NCBI GenBank assembly: GCA_965200885.1
Contig: OZ241737.1
Location: 248,001 to 312,000, forward strand
Source of the DNA: MPNP01 sp026710155
GTDB taxonomy: Bacteria > Pseudomonadota > Alphaproteobacteria > Rhodobacterales > Rhodobacteraceae
Direction: 5' to 3'
Length of the DNA: 64,000 nt
The first letter of the stretch is position 1; each line of letters opens with the position of its first letter. Of this stretch, positions 19,004 to 29,450 are shown one piece after another. The position numbers and the translations under genes were made by a program. The notes under the pieces were generated by a model. The model saw nothing but the letters and a program-made list of their open reading frames with translations. It did no database searches and was not told the origin of the DNA.

Positions 19004-21097
19004 TTAGTTGCTTCTCCTGCTTATATAAGCCCGCATCATGCGGTCTGCTGACATGGCTATCAGTGCCATACCCAACCCGGCCACTATTCCACCCCCTGCA
19101 TCCACCTTACTCAAGGCCAAATAGATTTGCTGACCCAATCCCGTAGTTCCAACCAGGGCAGCTATCACCAACATGTTAAGGCCAAATAATGTCGTTTGAT
19201 TTATCCCCACCAAAATCTGGGGAAGAGCAAGTTTCAGCTTGATTTGCCAAAATATCTGGGCTGGTGTGCATCCGCTTGTTATGCCTGCTTCAATGGCGGT
19301 TGGGGAAACGGTTCTGAGCCCCTGTTCGGTATACCGGATCATTGGAACTATGGCATAGGCGATGATTGCCAGCAAAGCAGTGAAGTCTCCAACCCTGAAG
19401 AACATGACGGCAGGAATGAGCAACACAAATTGAGGCAGGGTCTGCAAGGTATCGTTGATCGGTCGGATTATGGCTGAAACCCTTTCTGATGTTGAAGCCC
19501 AAATACCCATCAAACCACCAAGAACAATACAGATGGCAACAGCGACGGAACAAAGATATATTGAAACAAGGGCAGGTACCCAAATTCCGGATACCATAAG
19601 GAAAATCAGTGAGCCTGCAACAAACAGGGTTACCCTTGACCCACCCAGAGAAAAGGCGAGGAGAGGTAGGACAGCCAGGTAAACTACCCAGGATATTCCT
19701 GTTATGCCAAAATAAAGGATACCGGCGATAAGGGGAATGGCAACAGCTATTTGCCAGTGTCGAAAGTAAAGGGCAATTGCTGCTCCCATAAAAATTATGA
19801 ACCAGTATATTCCTATAATCGTGGGAGTAAGTGCAAAACCCCAGGTAATCGGGAATATTGACCTGGTGAACCCCAGTTTGACCGGTAGAAGTACAAAATA
19901 TTGCATTTGGTTTTTCGAGGTTTCCAGAAAATCACCAAAATTGGCGATGATATTGAATACCAGTGTATTCATCGCATCGGCCGGATAAAATTCAAGAGCC
20001 TTGGGCCAAATCCTGAGTGGCTCGATGAATATGGCCAAAATATAGGATATGGCTGCAATTCCGATAAAACCGATCATGAATTGCTTAAGCCTTAACCCTG
20101 TGTGGCTTTCGGTCGGAAGTTGTCTCTTTGCGTAGGAAAGCGTAATCCTGTCCAAGATTATGGCCAGACAAACAATCACCATTCCAGCCAGTATGCTCTG
20201 GCCAAATTGAGCCTTTCTCAATCGTCCCAGAACCTCCCAACCAATATCCTCAAACCCACCTATGATGGCTGCAATAATGACCATACCCAAAGCAGCCATG
20301 GTTGTTTGATTTACTCCAATCAACATCTGTGGGAAGGCGGTTGGAACCTCGACCCACCAAAACCTTTGCCTTGGCGTACACCCGGACATGGTACCCGATT
20401 CCCTGATCTCCGGGGGAACTCTATTCAGCCCCAGGATCGTATTACGAACCATGGGAGGAGTTGCAAAGATTACACTGGCGATCAGTCCAACTACTGGCCC
20501 AAACCCGAAAAGCAGTAATATGGGGATAAGATAGGCAAAGGCCGGTATCGTCTGCATGAAGTCAAGCGTTGTCTGGATGGCCACATTGGCTTTTGGCGAC
20601 TTATGGCCCCATACCCCTAGGGAAAAGCCCAAAAGTACGGCTAGAGGAATACAGATTATGACGAGGGAAAGTGTGTTTATACCCTCGTACCAATAGCCAA
20701 CAATGACGATGTAGAGAAGAAGGGCAAGGGTGAGTATTCCGGTTCTTCCACCACCACCTTGCCAGGCGATGAATGTTGCCAGGGAAGCAAAGGTCAGCCA
20801 GGGAAGCCATTCCAGAAACCCTTGGACTCCCCTCATTGGCCACTCCAGAACACGACTGATAAACCTGAAAAACCATTTGAACAGATCAACGAAGCCAAAC
20901 ATGATCCAATCCAGAAATCCGGCTATTGGTACTTGTAAGGATTCCGGAAATTCAAACAACAACTTCAGATCACTGCCAAGGATCATCACCAGCGCAGAAA
21001 AGAAGAGGACTCCACCCCACAGAATTGGCAATATGTTCTTTTCTGCTAGCACTACCTTATTCGGCCGAATTAACCTTGTAAGGATTTGTTCAGCCAA
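19004..21097 (-). CDS. Glycine betaine/proline-type ABC transporter permease, duplicated (fused) form
   Basis: A 697-residue inner-membrane permease, twice the length of ProW-type proteins, with two MetI-type domains in tandem. Each ends in an EAA-like loop: ESGTMSGCTPRQRFWWVEVP in the first half and EAGITSGCTPAQIFWQIKLK in the second. One polypeptide can thus provide both halves of the channel. The start overlaps the ATPase gene by 8 bases. With the ATPase and binding protein it forms a complete uptake system for betaine-like compounds. Confidence 0.9.
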   Translation of the reverse strand: MAEQILTRLIRPNKVVLAEKNILPILWGGVLFFSALVMILGSDLKLLFEFPESLQVPIAGFLDWIMFGFVDLFKWFFRFISRVLEWPMRGVQGFLEWLPWLTFASLATFIAWQGGGGRTGILTLALLLYIVIVGYWYEGINTLSLVIICIPLAVLLGFSLGVWGHKSPKANVAIQTTLDFMQTIPAFAYLIPILLLFGFGPVVGLIASVIFATPPMVRNTILGLNRVPPEIRESGTMSGCTPRQRFWWVEVPTAFPQMLIGVNQTTMAALGMVIIAAIIGGFEDIGWEVLGRLRKAQFGQSILAGMVIVCLAIILDRITLSYAKRQLPTESHTGLRLKQFMIGFIGIAAISYILAIFIEPLRIWPKALEFYPADAMNTLVFNIIANFGDFLETSKNQMQYFVLLPVKLGFTRSIFPITWGFALTPTIIGIYWFIIFMGAAIALYFRHWQIAVAIPLIAGILYFGITGISWVVYLAVLPLLAFSLGGSRVTLFVAGSLIFLMVSGIWVPALVSIYLCSVAVAICIVLGGLMGIWASTSERVSAIIRPINDTLQTLPQFVLLIPAVMFFRVGDFTALLAIIAYAIVPMIRYTEQGLRTVSPTAIEAGITSGCTPAQIFWQIKLKLALPQILVGINQTTLFGLNMLVIAALVGTTGLGQQIYLALSKVDAGGGIVAGLGMALIAMSADRMMRAYISRRSN

Positions 21098-22142
21098 CCT
21101 TCTTCTCGTCCCGATACAGTGCCCTGATTATGCTTGCAGGTGTCAAGATACCATGACATTCACCTGATTCATTGACAATTTGAACTTCCTCGGTTTTGCC
21201 ATCAAACAAGCGCATGGCCTCTTCGAGAAGGGTATCAGGTTTGACCGAGGGGCGATCCACATCCTTCCCATCCGGTGGTTCCATGATGGATTGGGCCTCA
21301 ATGATTTTCCATAAGGGAACCTCACTGGTGAATTTTTTCACATAGTCATCGGCCGGTGCAAGTACGATCTCGCAGGGTGTCCCTATTTGAACAACCTGCC
21401 CGTCCTTCATGATGCAGATGGTGTCAGCCAATCGCAACGCTTCATGGAAATCGTGCGTCACAAAAACAATGGTTTTATTCAACTGCTTTTGCAATCGCAT
21501 AAATTCATCCTGCATTTGTGTCCGGATCAATGGGTCCAAGGCAGAAAACGGTTCGTCAAGGAACCATACTTCCGGTTCCACAGCCAATGATCTGGCAATT
21601 CCCACCCTTTGTTGCTGCCCACCGGACAGTTGGTGTGGATAAGAGTTTTCACGCCCTTCAAGCCCGACGAGATCAATCATTTCGTTGGCCCTCGCCGACC
21701 GTTCATTTTTGGATATGCCCTGTGCCTTCAGGGGAAAGGCAACATTCTCCAGAACATTGAGATGAGGAAGAAGGCCAAAATTCTGGAACACCATGCCCAT
21801 TTTATGACGCCTGATCTCAATCATGTCCTTTGGACTTTGATTCAAAAGATCCAAACCATCCAGTTCCACTTTGCCGAAACTTGGTTCCACCAGACGAGAC
21901 AAACATCTCAAAACAGTGGATTTACCTGAACCAGACAGCCCCATTATTATGAATATTGACCCGTTGGGGATATCGAATTGCACATCACCACAGGCAATGA
22001 TGCTGTCATTGTCTGTCAGCTGCTGAAATTTTTCCTCAACATTGAAACTACCGACTTCGCCAGTGAAATATTGTTCAGGATTGTTGCCATAGACCTTCCA
22101 AAGGCTTTTGCAACTCAATTTTACCGAACTGGCAGAAGGCAT
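21090..22142 (-). CDS. Glycine betaine/proline-type ABC transporter ATPase (ProV/OpuAA-like)
   Basis: A 350-residue ATPase: Walker A GLSGSGKST (68-76), Q-loop in VFQNFGLLPH, signature LSGGQ (172-176) and Walker B WFLDEP (193-198). After the ATPase core a C-terminal extension of about 90 residues resembles a shortened CBS-type regulatory region, as in ProV/OpuAA. ATG 22142 is preferred over the TTG one codon before. Middle gene of the binding protein-ATPase-permease set, read leftwards. Confidence 0.92.
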   Translation of the reverse strand: MPSASSVKLSCKSLWKVYGNNPEQYFTGEVGSFNVEEKFQQLTDNDSIIACGDVQFDIPNGSIFIIMGLSGSGKSTVLRCLSRLVEPSFGKVELDGLDLLNQSPKDMIEIRRHKMGMVFQNFGLLPHLNVLENVAFPLKAQGISKNERSARANEMIDLVGLEGRENSYPHQLSGGQQQRVGIARSLAVEPEVWFLDEPFSALDPLIRTQMQDEFMRLQKQLNKTIVFVTHDFHEALRLADTICIMKDGQVVQIGTPCEIVLAPADDYVKKFTSEVPLWKIIEAQSIMEPPDGKDVDRPSVKPDTLLEEAMRLFDGKTEEVQIVNESGECHGILTPASIIRALYRDEKKVG

Positions 22143-22216
22143 CAATAAACACCTTTTGCCTTGATTCTAGATTTGACGAACAAGGATCTGCCTCTTGTTC
22201 GGTCCGGGCTGAAAGA

Positions 22217-23200
22217 TCAACTTCCCATGGCTGAGGATACCCATGAACTCCATCTGTCTTCATTATCCTCCAGCCATGTACCGGTTACCTCAACGATATC
22301 GGCACCTTCAACATCAATCTCATACATCATTGCTTCCTGGGAAGAATTGTCAAGTTGATAGGAAGAAAGCAAATCCCAGGCGGCTGGCCATTTTTCCTGG
22401 AAACCGGACCAGGCGATTTTCATTGTCTCAGGCTTGAATACACCACAATCATGTGTTGCATCGGGATTCATGCCCCAGGCTGGATCCGTATCACATCCCT
22501 CTTCATAAGCAGGTAAATCAACCCAAGCCACCTCGCCGATTTCAGCGAAAACATAATGGGGTTGCCAGAACATCATGAAAATTGGCTTTTGGGCGGCATC
22601 GGCAGCCTTGATTTCAGCAACCATCGCTCCTTCCGTCCCGCCAGGTACGGCTTTGTAATTCAGCCCCAGAGCGGCAATAATCATTTCCGACCGATTACCC
22701 CAATCTGCTGGATAGGCGAGGAATCTTCCCATGGGCAGGGTTTCGGGTGTCACCAGATTTTCTGCACAATCATTCATTGCTTCCCATGCTGGCAGACCTG
22801 GACACATGTCTTCCATGAATTTCAGGTATACCCAGCCTTCACCGGCATTCAATCCAAGCGGACCAATATCCACAATCGTTCCCTCGGCTTTTTTGACCGG
22901 GTAAATATCCCCTAGATTATTTGTCCATCCTTCCATGGTTGCATGAATGTCGCCGTCTGCAAGGGCCTGGAATTGCGGATAATTCCCGGCATTGACATAT
23001 TCAACAGAGTATCCCAGTTTTTCAAGCAATTGGCCGGCAATATGGGTGGAAATATGCTGTCCGGTCCATTCGTTGATGGCAAGTTTGATAGGTGCATCAA
23101 CATCACCCAATTCTTCTGAACTGACTTGCAGGGCAGAAAGCAGAAATCCGCCTGCAATCAGAAAAGACAGGATCAAATTTGAGATTTTTCTGGAAATCAT
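22217..23200 (-). CDS. Glycine betaine-type ABC transporter substrate-binding protein (OpuAC/ProX-like)
   Basis: A 327-residue periplasmic binding protein with an N-terminal signal peptide (hydrophobic core LILSFLIAGGFLLSAL). The sequence KLAINEWTGQHISTHIAGQLL is typical of OpuAC-type proteins. Trp and Tyr residues throughout could form the aromatic box that holds a trimethylammonium group. ATG 23200 has a GGAGTTTGTG site upstream. First gene of the importer unit. The ligand may be glycine betaine, proline betaine, choline or carnitine; sequence reading does not decide. Confidence 0.9.
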   Translation of the reverse strand: MISRKISNLILSFLIAGGFLLSALQVSSEELGDVDAPIKLAINEWTGQHISTHIAGQLLEKLGYSVEYVNAGNYPQFQALADGDIHATMEGWTNNLGDIYPVKKAEGTIVDIGPLGLNAGEGWVYLKFMEDMCPGLPAWEAMNDCAENLVTPETLPMGRFLAYPADWGNRSEMIIAALGLNYKAVPGGTEGAMVAEIKAADAAQKPIFMMFWQPHYVFAEIGEVAWVDLPAYEEGCDTDPAWGMNPDATHDCGVFKPETMKIAWSGFQEKWPAAWDLLSSYQLDNSSQEAMMYEIDVEGADIVEVTGTWLEDNEDRWSSWVSSAMGS

Positions 23201-23297
23201 CACAAACTCCTTTTGAATAATTGAAATAATGCTTCAATCTACAGAATATTTTCAAAAAAAGGAAAATAATTTGAATGCGAAAGATAAGTGGTTTGAT

Positions 23298-24134
23298 TTA
23301 CCATAGTGCCCCACCTGTTACCTGGATGTTTTCACCAGTGATACCCAAGGATTCATTCCGGCAAAGATGGGCAGCCAGAGATGCAATTTCATTGGGTTGA
23401 ATCATTCTTCCCTGTGGATTGCTGGCAATAATTTCCTTTTTCAAGGCATCCGCTCCCCTCCCCTTGTCATCTTTTTCAGCTATTTGGGACACATTTTGTT
23501 CCATGAGTTCAGTCTCGACCCATGTTGGTGAGATCATCACACAGGAAACATTATGCGGCGCGCCTTCAAGAGCCACACATCTCGTCAGACCAAGAAGTCC
23601 TGACTTAGACGAACAATAGGCCGGATTATCAGCCCAGCCGACTGATGCTGCTGTCGAGCCAAGATTGATTATCCTGCCCCATTTGTTTTCAATCATGATT
23701 GGGAGGCATGCCCTGATGGTTCTGAATGCACCAGTGAGGTTCGTATCGATTACCTTTTCCCACAGATCATCAGAATGGTCACATACACCCTGTTCAACGG
23801 TTATACCAGCAGCATTGACCAGAATATCGATTTTCCCGAAGCGTTTTACCGCCAACCTTGTCAATCTGTCAATGTGACTCTGTTCCCGTACATCAAGATG
23901 AGAAACAACTGTTTCGTTTCCGTATTTTTTCAGTATGTTCTCGACTTGTGCCATTTCGAAACTGCTGGGATAATGGGAGGCATCCTTTTGACTCGTCAGG
24001 TTTTCCTTGCAAAACGACCCGGCGATCACGTTTGCCCCGTGACTTGCCAATTTTTTTGCAACAGCAAGTCCCTGGCCGGTTAACCCGCCAGTTACAAAAG
24101 CGACCCGACCCTTCAGATAAAAATTCTTATTCAT
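23298..24134 (-). CDS. Short-chain dehydrogenase/reductase
   Basis: A 278-residue classical SDR: nucleotide-binding TGGLTGQG (15-22), NAAG (107-110), catalytic Ser160, Tyr173 and Lys177 (YCSSK). It is longer than usual by an insertion of about 25 residues around 45-70. It lies 97 bases upstream of the binding-protein gene on the same strand and may open that transcription unit. A role in converting the imported compound or its breakdown product is plausible but unproven. Confidence 0.88.
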   Translation of the reverse strand: MNKNFYLKGRVAFVTGGLTGQGLAVAKKLASHGANVIAGSFCKENLTSQKDASHYPSSFEMAQVENILKKYGNETVVSHLDVREQSHIDRLTRLAVKRFGKIDILVNAAGITVEQGVCDHSDDLWEKVIDTNLTGAFRTIRACLPIMIENKWGRIINLGSTAASVGWADNPAYCSSKSGLLGLTRCVALEGAPHNVSCVMISPTWVETELMEQNVSQIAEKDDKGRGADALKKEIIASNPQGRMIQPNEIASLAAHLCRNESLGITGENIQVTGGALW

Positions 24135-24352
24135 TGCGGCACTCTCTGACCGTTATAATCCACTATATTGGTTCTAATTGTTGAATAATAACAAAAAAAA
24201 TACAAAATTCTGGATTCACAAATTTAACTTCCATTTCCAATTCGGAGATTTGAATTTTTTTTATAAATTGCTAATGGAAATTGCCATATTCGAAGTGTGG
24301 GGAAAATAAAGTAGGGTTTGTACCCCAAAGATGTAATATTGAAATGGGTTGA

Positions 24353-25558
24353 ATGTTACAAATGTGGGAAAAATGGTTTCGCTTTTACCTTGGGAAAGCC
24401 ATCATAAATGGTAAATTGTCTGTGCAATTTCCCAGTGGTGAAGTTGTTGTGTTTGGGAAAGACAATACCGAACCAATCAAGCTTAGAGTCATCAACGAAA
24501 AAGCTCTTAAAAGCCTGTGTTTGAATCCCGTTTTGGCTTTGGGAGAGACTTACATGGATGAGGGGATGACCATCGAAGGGGATGATTTGAAAGGTTTGGG
24601 GAAATTGGTATTTGCCAATATTGGAGATCTGCAACATTCTCCTGTGCCCAGGTTCATCAACTTTTTCATGAAATGCATCCGAACAATCAATCAATTCAAC
24701 AACCAGATCAGAGCCAGGAAAAACATTCAGCATCACTATGACCTAACAGATGAATTGTATGAATTATTCCTTGACAAGGACAGACAGTACAGTTGTGCCT
24801 ATTTTACTTCCCAAGAAAACTCCCTGGAGCAGGCTCAAATTGATAAAAAGAACCATATTGCAAAAAAACTCCTGATCGAGCCCGGCATGGATATACTTGA
24901 TATCGGCAGTGGTTGGGGAGGTTTGGGTCTCACCCTGGCCAAGGATCATGGTGCGAGGGTCAAAGGGGTTACCCTGTCAACCGAGCAGCACAAGATTTCC
25001 AATCGAAGGGCCCGGGAAGAGGGCCTGTCTGATCGTGTGGATTTTTCCCTGATGGATTATCGAGCGGTGAAAGACAAATTTGATAGAATCGTATCGGTAG
25101 GCATGTTTGAACATGTTGGCGTGCCCCATTATCGCGAATATTTCAGTTCCATTCGAAGTTTGCTTAAGGAGGATGGCGTTGCCCTCCTGCATACGATTGG
25201 AAGATCAAGCCCACCGGCCGGCACCAACGCCTGGTTGTCAAAATATATTTTCCCGGGTGGCTATGTACCAGCCCTTTCAGAAACGATGCAGGCCATTGAA
25301 AAGGAAGGGTTGATGGTCAATGATATTGAATTTCTTCGATTGCACTATGCCGAGACTCTTGCCCATTGGTACATGAGATTCATGAGTAACATCGATCGAA
25401 TCAGGGACATTTATGACGAACGGTTTTGCCGGATGTGGAGATATTATCTTGTCATGTGTGAAATGTCATTCCGGTATGGGGGATTGGCTGTTTTTCAAAT
25501 CCAGCTGAGTCATAAAAACGATATCGTCCCCATAACCCGTGATTACCTATACAAGTAA
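24353..25558 (+). CDS. cfa: Cyclopropane-fatty-acyl-phospholipid synthase family methyltransferase
   Basis: A 401-residue SAM-dependent enzyme of the Cfa family, which methylenates double bonds of membrane lipid acyl chains. It has an N-terminal lipid-binding part, YSCAYF (146-151), and SAM motif I LDIGSGWGG (182-190) followed by GVTLSTEQ. Start ATG 24353. It stands alone, with a 218-base leader containing no evident operator. Related enzymes of this family modify other lipids, so the exact product is not certain. Confidence 0.9.
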   Translation: MLQMWEKWFRFYLGKAIINGKLSVQFPSGEVVVFGKDNTEPIKLRVINEKALKSLCLNPVLALGETYMDEGMTIEGDDLKGLGKLVFANIGDLQHSPVPRFINFFMKCIRTINQFNNQIRARKNIQHHYDLTDELYELFLDKDRQYSCAYFTSQENSLEQAQIDKKNHIAKKLLIEPGMDILDIGSGWGGLGLTLAKDHGARVKGVTLSTEQHKISNRRAREEGLSDRVDFSLMDYRAVKDKFDRIVSVGMFEHVGVPHYREYFSSIRSLLKEDGVALLHTIGRSSPPAGTNAWLSKYIFPGGYVPALSETMQAIEKEGLMVNDIEFLRLHYAETLAHWYMRFMSNIDRIRDIYDERFCRMWRYYLVMCEMSFRYGGLAVFQIQLSHKNDIVPITRDYLYK

Positions 25559-25647
25559 TCTTGGTTTTTTCACCAATCATAATTAAATCCTACCCGGACA
25601 TGGTAACCCCCATGTACTTTCCATGATGCATATCACCCGGATACCCA

Positions 25648-28600
25648 ATGCCTAAAAGAACTGACATATCCTCAATCATGATAATCGGGGCAGGTCCCAT
25701 CATCATTGGTCAAGCCTGCGAATTTGACTATTCGGGTGCCCAAGCTTGCAAATCCTTGAAAGAGGAAGGATATCGAATTGTCCTAGTCAATTCCAATCCG
25801 GCAACAATCATGACTGACCCGGAAATGGCCGATGCCACCTATATCGAACCCTTGACCAGGGAATTCCTGACGAAGATCATTGCAAAGGAAAATCCTGATG
25901 CACTGCTTCCTACCATGGGAGGTCAAACAGCATTGAACCTATCCCTGGAACTCTACAACAGCGGTGTTCTGGATGAACATGGGATTGAACTGATAGGAGC
26001 CAATCAGGAAGCAATCAACAAGGCAGAGGATCGGTCTCTGTTTCGCAAGGCGATGGATGAAATCGGTCTGGAGAGTCCCAGATCCAAGATCGCCAACAGC
26101 ATTGAAGAAGCCATGGCATCACTTGATGAAATCGGTTTGCCGGCAATAATTCGACCAGCCTTTACCTTGGGCGGGACAGGCGGTGGTATTGCCTACAACA
26201 AGCGGGAATTTGAGGAAATCTGTCAAAATGGCCTCAATGCCTCACCAATCCACCAAATACTCATTGATGAGAGCCTTCTTGGTTGGAAAGAGTACGAAAT
26301 GGAGGTTGTCAGGGACAAAAAAGACAATGCAATCATCATTTGCTCAATCGAGAATGTTGATCCGATGGGTGTCCACACGGGTGATTCAATTACGGTTGCA
26401 CCGGCCCTGACGCTGACGGACAAGGAGTATCAGCGAATGCGCAACGGCTCACTGGCCGTTTTGCGTGAAATTGGTGTGGAAACCGGTGGATCAAACGTTC
26501 AATGGGCTATAAACCCAAACACTGGCCGGATGGTGATTATCGAGATGAACCCCAGGGTTTCACGATCCTCGGCCCTGGCATCAAAGGCGACGGGATTCCC
26601 CATAGCCAAGGTTGCTGCCAAATTGGCCGTGGGTTATACGCTTGATGAATTGACCAACGAAATCACGGGTGTTACCCCTGCCTCTTTCGAACCAACCATA
26701 GATTATGTGGTAACCAAAATCCCCCGATTTTCCTTTGAAAAATTCCCTGAAGCAAAGCCTGAATTAAACACGGCCATGAAATCGGTCGGTGAAGTCATGG
26801 CCATTGGAAGAACTTTCCATGAGAGTGTTCAGAAGGCCCTGGTGGGTCTCGAAATCGGCTTGAACGGATTTGATGAAATTGACATTGCGGGTGTTCCCTT
26901 TCAAGAAGGCATGAATCAAAGACCCGATGACGAAGATATTGTATCGGCCCTTTCCAAATTTTCCCCTGACAGGCTGTTGACAATAGCTCAAGCCATTCGA
27001 CATGGTTTTACCGATGAGAGAATTAACCAGATCACCCAGTATGATCCTTGGTTCATTGGTCGTATTAGGGAAATAGTCGAAGCAGAATTAAAGCTTCAAG
27101 GCATGCAAATGCTCAATGACAGGCAACACTTCATAAAATTGAAGATGATGGGATTCTCTGATGCCCGCATTGCCCATCTTCTGGGTCAGGATGTGGCAAC
27201 GGTTCGCAAGAAACGACACAAGGAAGGGATACATCCTGTTTTCAAGAGAATTGATACGTGTGCAGCGGAGTTCGAATCCCAAACGCCATATCTCTACTCC
27301 ACTTATGAAGTCAGTACATTTGATGAGCCGGAATGTGAGAGTAGGCCTACTGATAGGTCAAAAATTGTTGTTCTTGGCGGTGGTCCCAACCGAATCGGCC
27401 AGGGTATAGAATTTGATTACTGCTGTTGTCATGCCTGTATGGCGCTTGGCAAAGCCGGTTATGAAACCATCATGATCAATTGCAATCCGGAAACGGTGTC
27501 AACAGATTATGACACATCAGATCGATTGTATTTTGAACCGTTGAGGCTGGAACACGTGCAGGAAATTCTGATCAAGGAAAGCCAGAATGGTAAAATAGAT
27601 GGCATTATCGTTCAATTGGGCGGCCAGACCCCCCTGAAACTAGCCAATGATCTGGCAAAAGCTGGATTCCCGATACTTGGAACTTCTCCAAAAGCCATTG
27701 ACCGGGCTGAAAACAGGGAACAGTTCAAGAACCTGCTTCAGGATTTGGGGCTTGCCCAACCCGACAATGGTACTGCCTTTGGTCTTCAGCAGGCTCGCGA
27801 GATCGCAATCAGGATCGGTTATCCGGTTGTCATCCGACCTTCGTATGTATTGGGAGGCAGAGCAATGGAGATTGTTGGCAACACTGAGCAACTTGAGGCC
27901 TACATGCAACAGGCAATAATTGCCTCGGGCCACAACCCCGTCTTGATCGACAAGTTTCTTCCCGATGCCATAGAAGTTGATGTCGATGCCATTGCCGATG
28001 AAGAAAATGTATATATTGCCGGCATAATGGAACATATTGAATTGGCCGGCATTCATTCCGGAGACAGCGCCTGTTCCCTTCCCCCGCATACATTGGATAA
28101 GGAAACCATTGATAAACTCAAGGACCAGACTGAACTCCTGGCATTTGCCTTGAAGGTAAAGGGTCTCATGAATGTTCAATATGCCGTTCGGGGAAAGAAC
28201 ATTTTTGTATTGGAAGTTAATCCAAGGGCCTCGCGAACAGTTCCCTTTGTTGCCAAAGTTATTGGAAAACCCGTTGCATCAATAGCAGCTAGGGTAATGG
28301 CTGGCGAGAAGCTGGCAACTTTTGACCTGGATGTTCCTGAAAATGGTCATTTTGCAGTCAAGGAAGCGGTATTTCCCTTCAAGCGGTTTCCAGGTGTTGA
28401 TGGCCTTCTTGGCCCTGAAATGAAATCAACAGGTGAAGTCATGGGTCTGGATGACAATTTTGCAAGTGCCTATTTCAAGGCCCAGCTGGGTGCCGGAAAC
28501 AATATCGACCCATCTGGCAAGGTATTTATCTCAATCAAGGATTCCGATAAAACAGAAATGTTCCTCAAGACTGCAAAAACCCTTGTAGAACTAGGATACA

Positions 28601-28905
28601 ACGTGATTGCAACCAAGGGAACAGCTGCCTTTTTTCAGGCCAATGGAATCGTCTGCGAAAGGGTCAAGAAGGTTTACGAGGGCAAGCCCAACATACTTGA
28701 CCTGATGGAGGATGAACAGGTTGTATTGATAATGAATACCACTGACAGCATCAGAACCATCAGAGACAGCAAGACAATCAGAACCGAAGCCATTGCCGAT
28801 GGTATTCCCTACTATACGACGGCATCGGCGTCCTATTCCCTTTCCCTTGCTTTGAATGCCCAAAGGAGAAGTAAAATGGGAGTTCGACCAATCCAAGGAT
28901 TTTAA
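25648..28905 (+). CDS. carB: Carbamoyl-phosphate synthase large subunit
   Basis: A 1085-residue synthetase with two homologous ATP-grasp halves. The first phosphorylates bicarbonate (GSGPIIIGQACEFDYSG-like start: GAGPIIIGQACEFDYSG), the second phosphorylates carbamate (GGGPNRIGQGIEFDYCC). A C-terminal MGS-like allosteric domain covers the last 140 residues. It makes carbamoyl phosphate for pyrimidines and arginine. The glutaminase gene carA is not adjacent. The downstream side runs straight into mobile-element DNA at 28906, with no clear terminator. Confidence 0.97.
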   Translation: MPKRTDISSIMIIGAGPIIIGQACEFDYSGAQACKSLKEEGYRIVLVNSNPATIMTDPEMADATYIEPLTREFLTKIIAKENPDALLPTMGGQTALNLSLELYNSGVLDEHGIELIGANQEAINKAEDRSLFRKAMDEIGLESPRSKIANSIEEAMASLDEIGLPAIIRPAFTLGGTGGGIAYNKREFEEICQNGLNASPIHQILIDESLLGWKEYEMEVVRDKKDNAIIICSIENVDPMGVHTGDSITVAPALTLTDKEYQRMRNGSLAVLREIGVETGGSNVQWAINPNTGRMVIIEMNPRVSRSSALASKATGFPIAKVAAKLAVGYTLDELTNEITGVTPASFEPTIDYVVTKIPRFSFEKFPEAKPELNTAMKSVGEVMAIGRTFHESVQKALVGLEIGLNGFDEIDIAGVPFQEGMNQRPDDEDIVSALSKFSPDRLLTIAQAIRHGFTDERINQITQYDPWFIGRIREIVEAELKLQGMQMLNDRQHFIKLKMMGFSDARIAHLLGQDVATVRKKRHKEGIHPVFKRIDTCAAEFESQTPYLYSTYEVSTFDEPECESRPTDRSKIVVLGGGPNRIGQGIEFDYCCCHACMALGKAGYETIMINCNPETVSTDYDTSDRLYFEPLRLEHVQEILIKESQNGKIDGIIVQLGGQTPLKLANDLAKAGFPILGTSPKAIDRAENREQFKNLLQDLGLAQPDNGTAFGLQQAREIAIRIGYPVVIRPSYVLGGRAMEIVGNTEQLEAYMQQAIIASGHNPVLIDKFLPDAIEVDVDAIADEENVYIAGIMEHIELAGIHSGDSACSLPPHTLDKETIDKLKDQTELLAFALKVKGLMNVQYAVRGKNIFVLEVNPRASRTVPFVAKVIGKPVASIAARVMAGEKLATFDLDVPENGHFAVKEAVFPFKRFPGVDGLLGPEMKSTGEVMGLDDNFASAYFKAQLGAGNNIDPSGKVFISIKDSDKTEMFLKTAKTLVELGYNVIATKGTAAFFQANGIVCERVKKVYEGKPNILDLMEDEQVVLIMNTTDSIRTIRDSKTIRTEAIADGIPYYTTASASYSLSLALNAQRRSKMGVRPIQGF

Positions 28906-28958
28906 AGGGAATTATATACTTGAATCTATAAAAATAAAAAATTTTATATACTTAAGTG
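28906..28958. repeat. End of the 'CTTAAGTG' repeat family, interrupted by IS66-type DNA
   Basis: Contains GGGAATTATATACTTGAA and AAAATTTTATATACTTAAGTG. The second matches, on the other strand, the AAAATTTTAGGGGATTTATTTAAGTG end seen at 42383-42408. The family sequence resumes at 30691 (CTTAAGTGTTCATTCTTT) after a 1.7-kb insertion, so 28938-28958 plus 30699 onward were once contiguous. Confidence 0.6.
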
Positions 28959-29087
28959 GTAACTATTCAGGTATCTTGAGTGCCCTGAAAATAGGTGAAA
29001 TTGGTATCCCCCAATATATTTTTCTGCACAATCCTGTACTTTTTTGTCTGTAAAATTCTGAAACCTTCAAGATATAGACAAAAAATC

Positions 29088-29450
29088 GTAACTATTCAGG
29101 TACCCAATCATTCAATATCCTGGACAGTTTGATTGTTCCTGTTGAACTCCTGCAAGTCAAGACCGCATTGTCGGGGAAGGTCTGGGGTACCATGCATCAC
29201 TGAAACCGTTGTCATCACCAGGCAGGCAGGGCCGGACCATGCCGGACACGCTTCGCCAGCTGTCTCGGAAACTTGAGGTGGACCTCCCCATCCAGGCGCC
29301 GGGACAGGACCTTTCCGGATTGCCGGGGAATCACGGACCTGCCACAGGCAGCCATCACCATATGTACCATTGGCATGAACAGTGCCATTGCATTGGCGGG
29401 CATTCCTGCCTGAACTGCTGTTGAAACCCAAAGGGTACCTGAATGGTTAC
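29088..29450. repeat. Internally deleted IS66 derivative (363 bp) inside the inner element
   Basis: Left end GTAACTATTCAGGTACCC and right end GGGTACCTGAATGGTTAC enclose 363 bases with no intact frame. The first roughly 75 bases match the IS66 copies at 52498 and, inverted, 5690 (TTCAATATCCTGGACAG, GATTGTTCCTGTTGA, AAGTCAAG). The middle is G+C-rich. The right flank does not repeat the left flank, so this inner right end was not the boundary used in the last movement. Confidence 0.6.

Noticed and set aside
28906..29450. Possible CRISPR-like or tandem repeat array from the recurring CTATTCAGG motifs
   Set aside because: The motifs are in inverted orientation at element ends with unequal spacing and 8-bp flanking duplications, which fits insertion-sequence ends.
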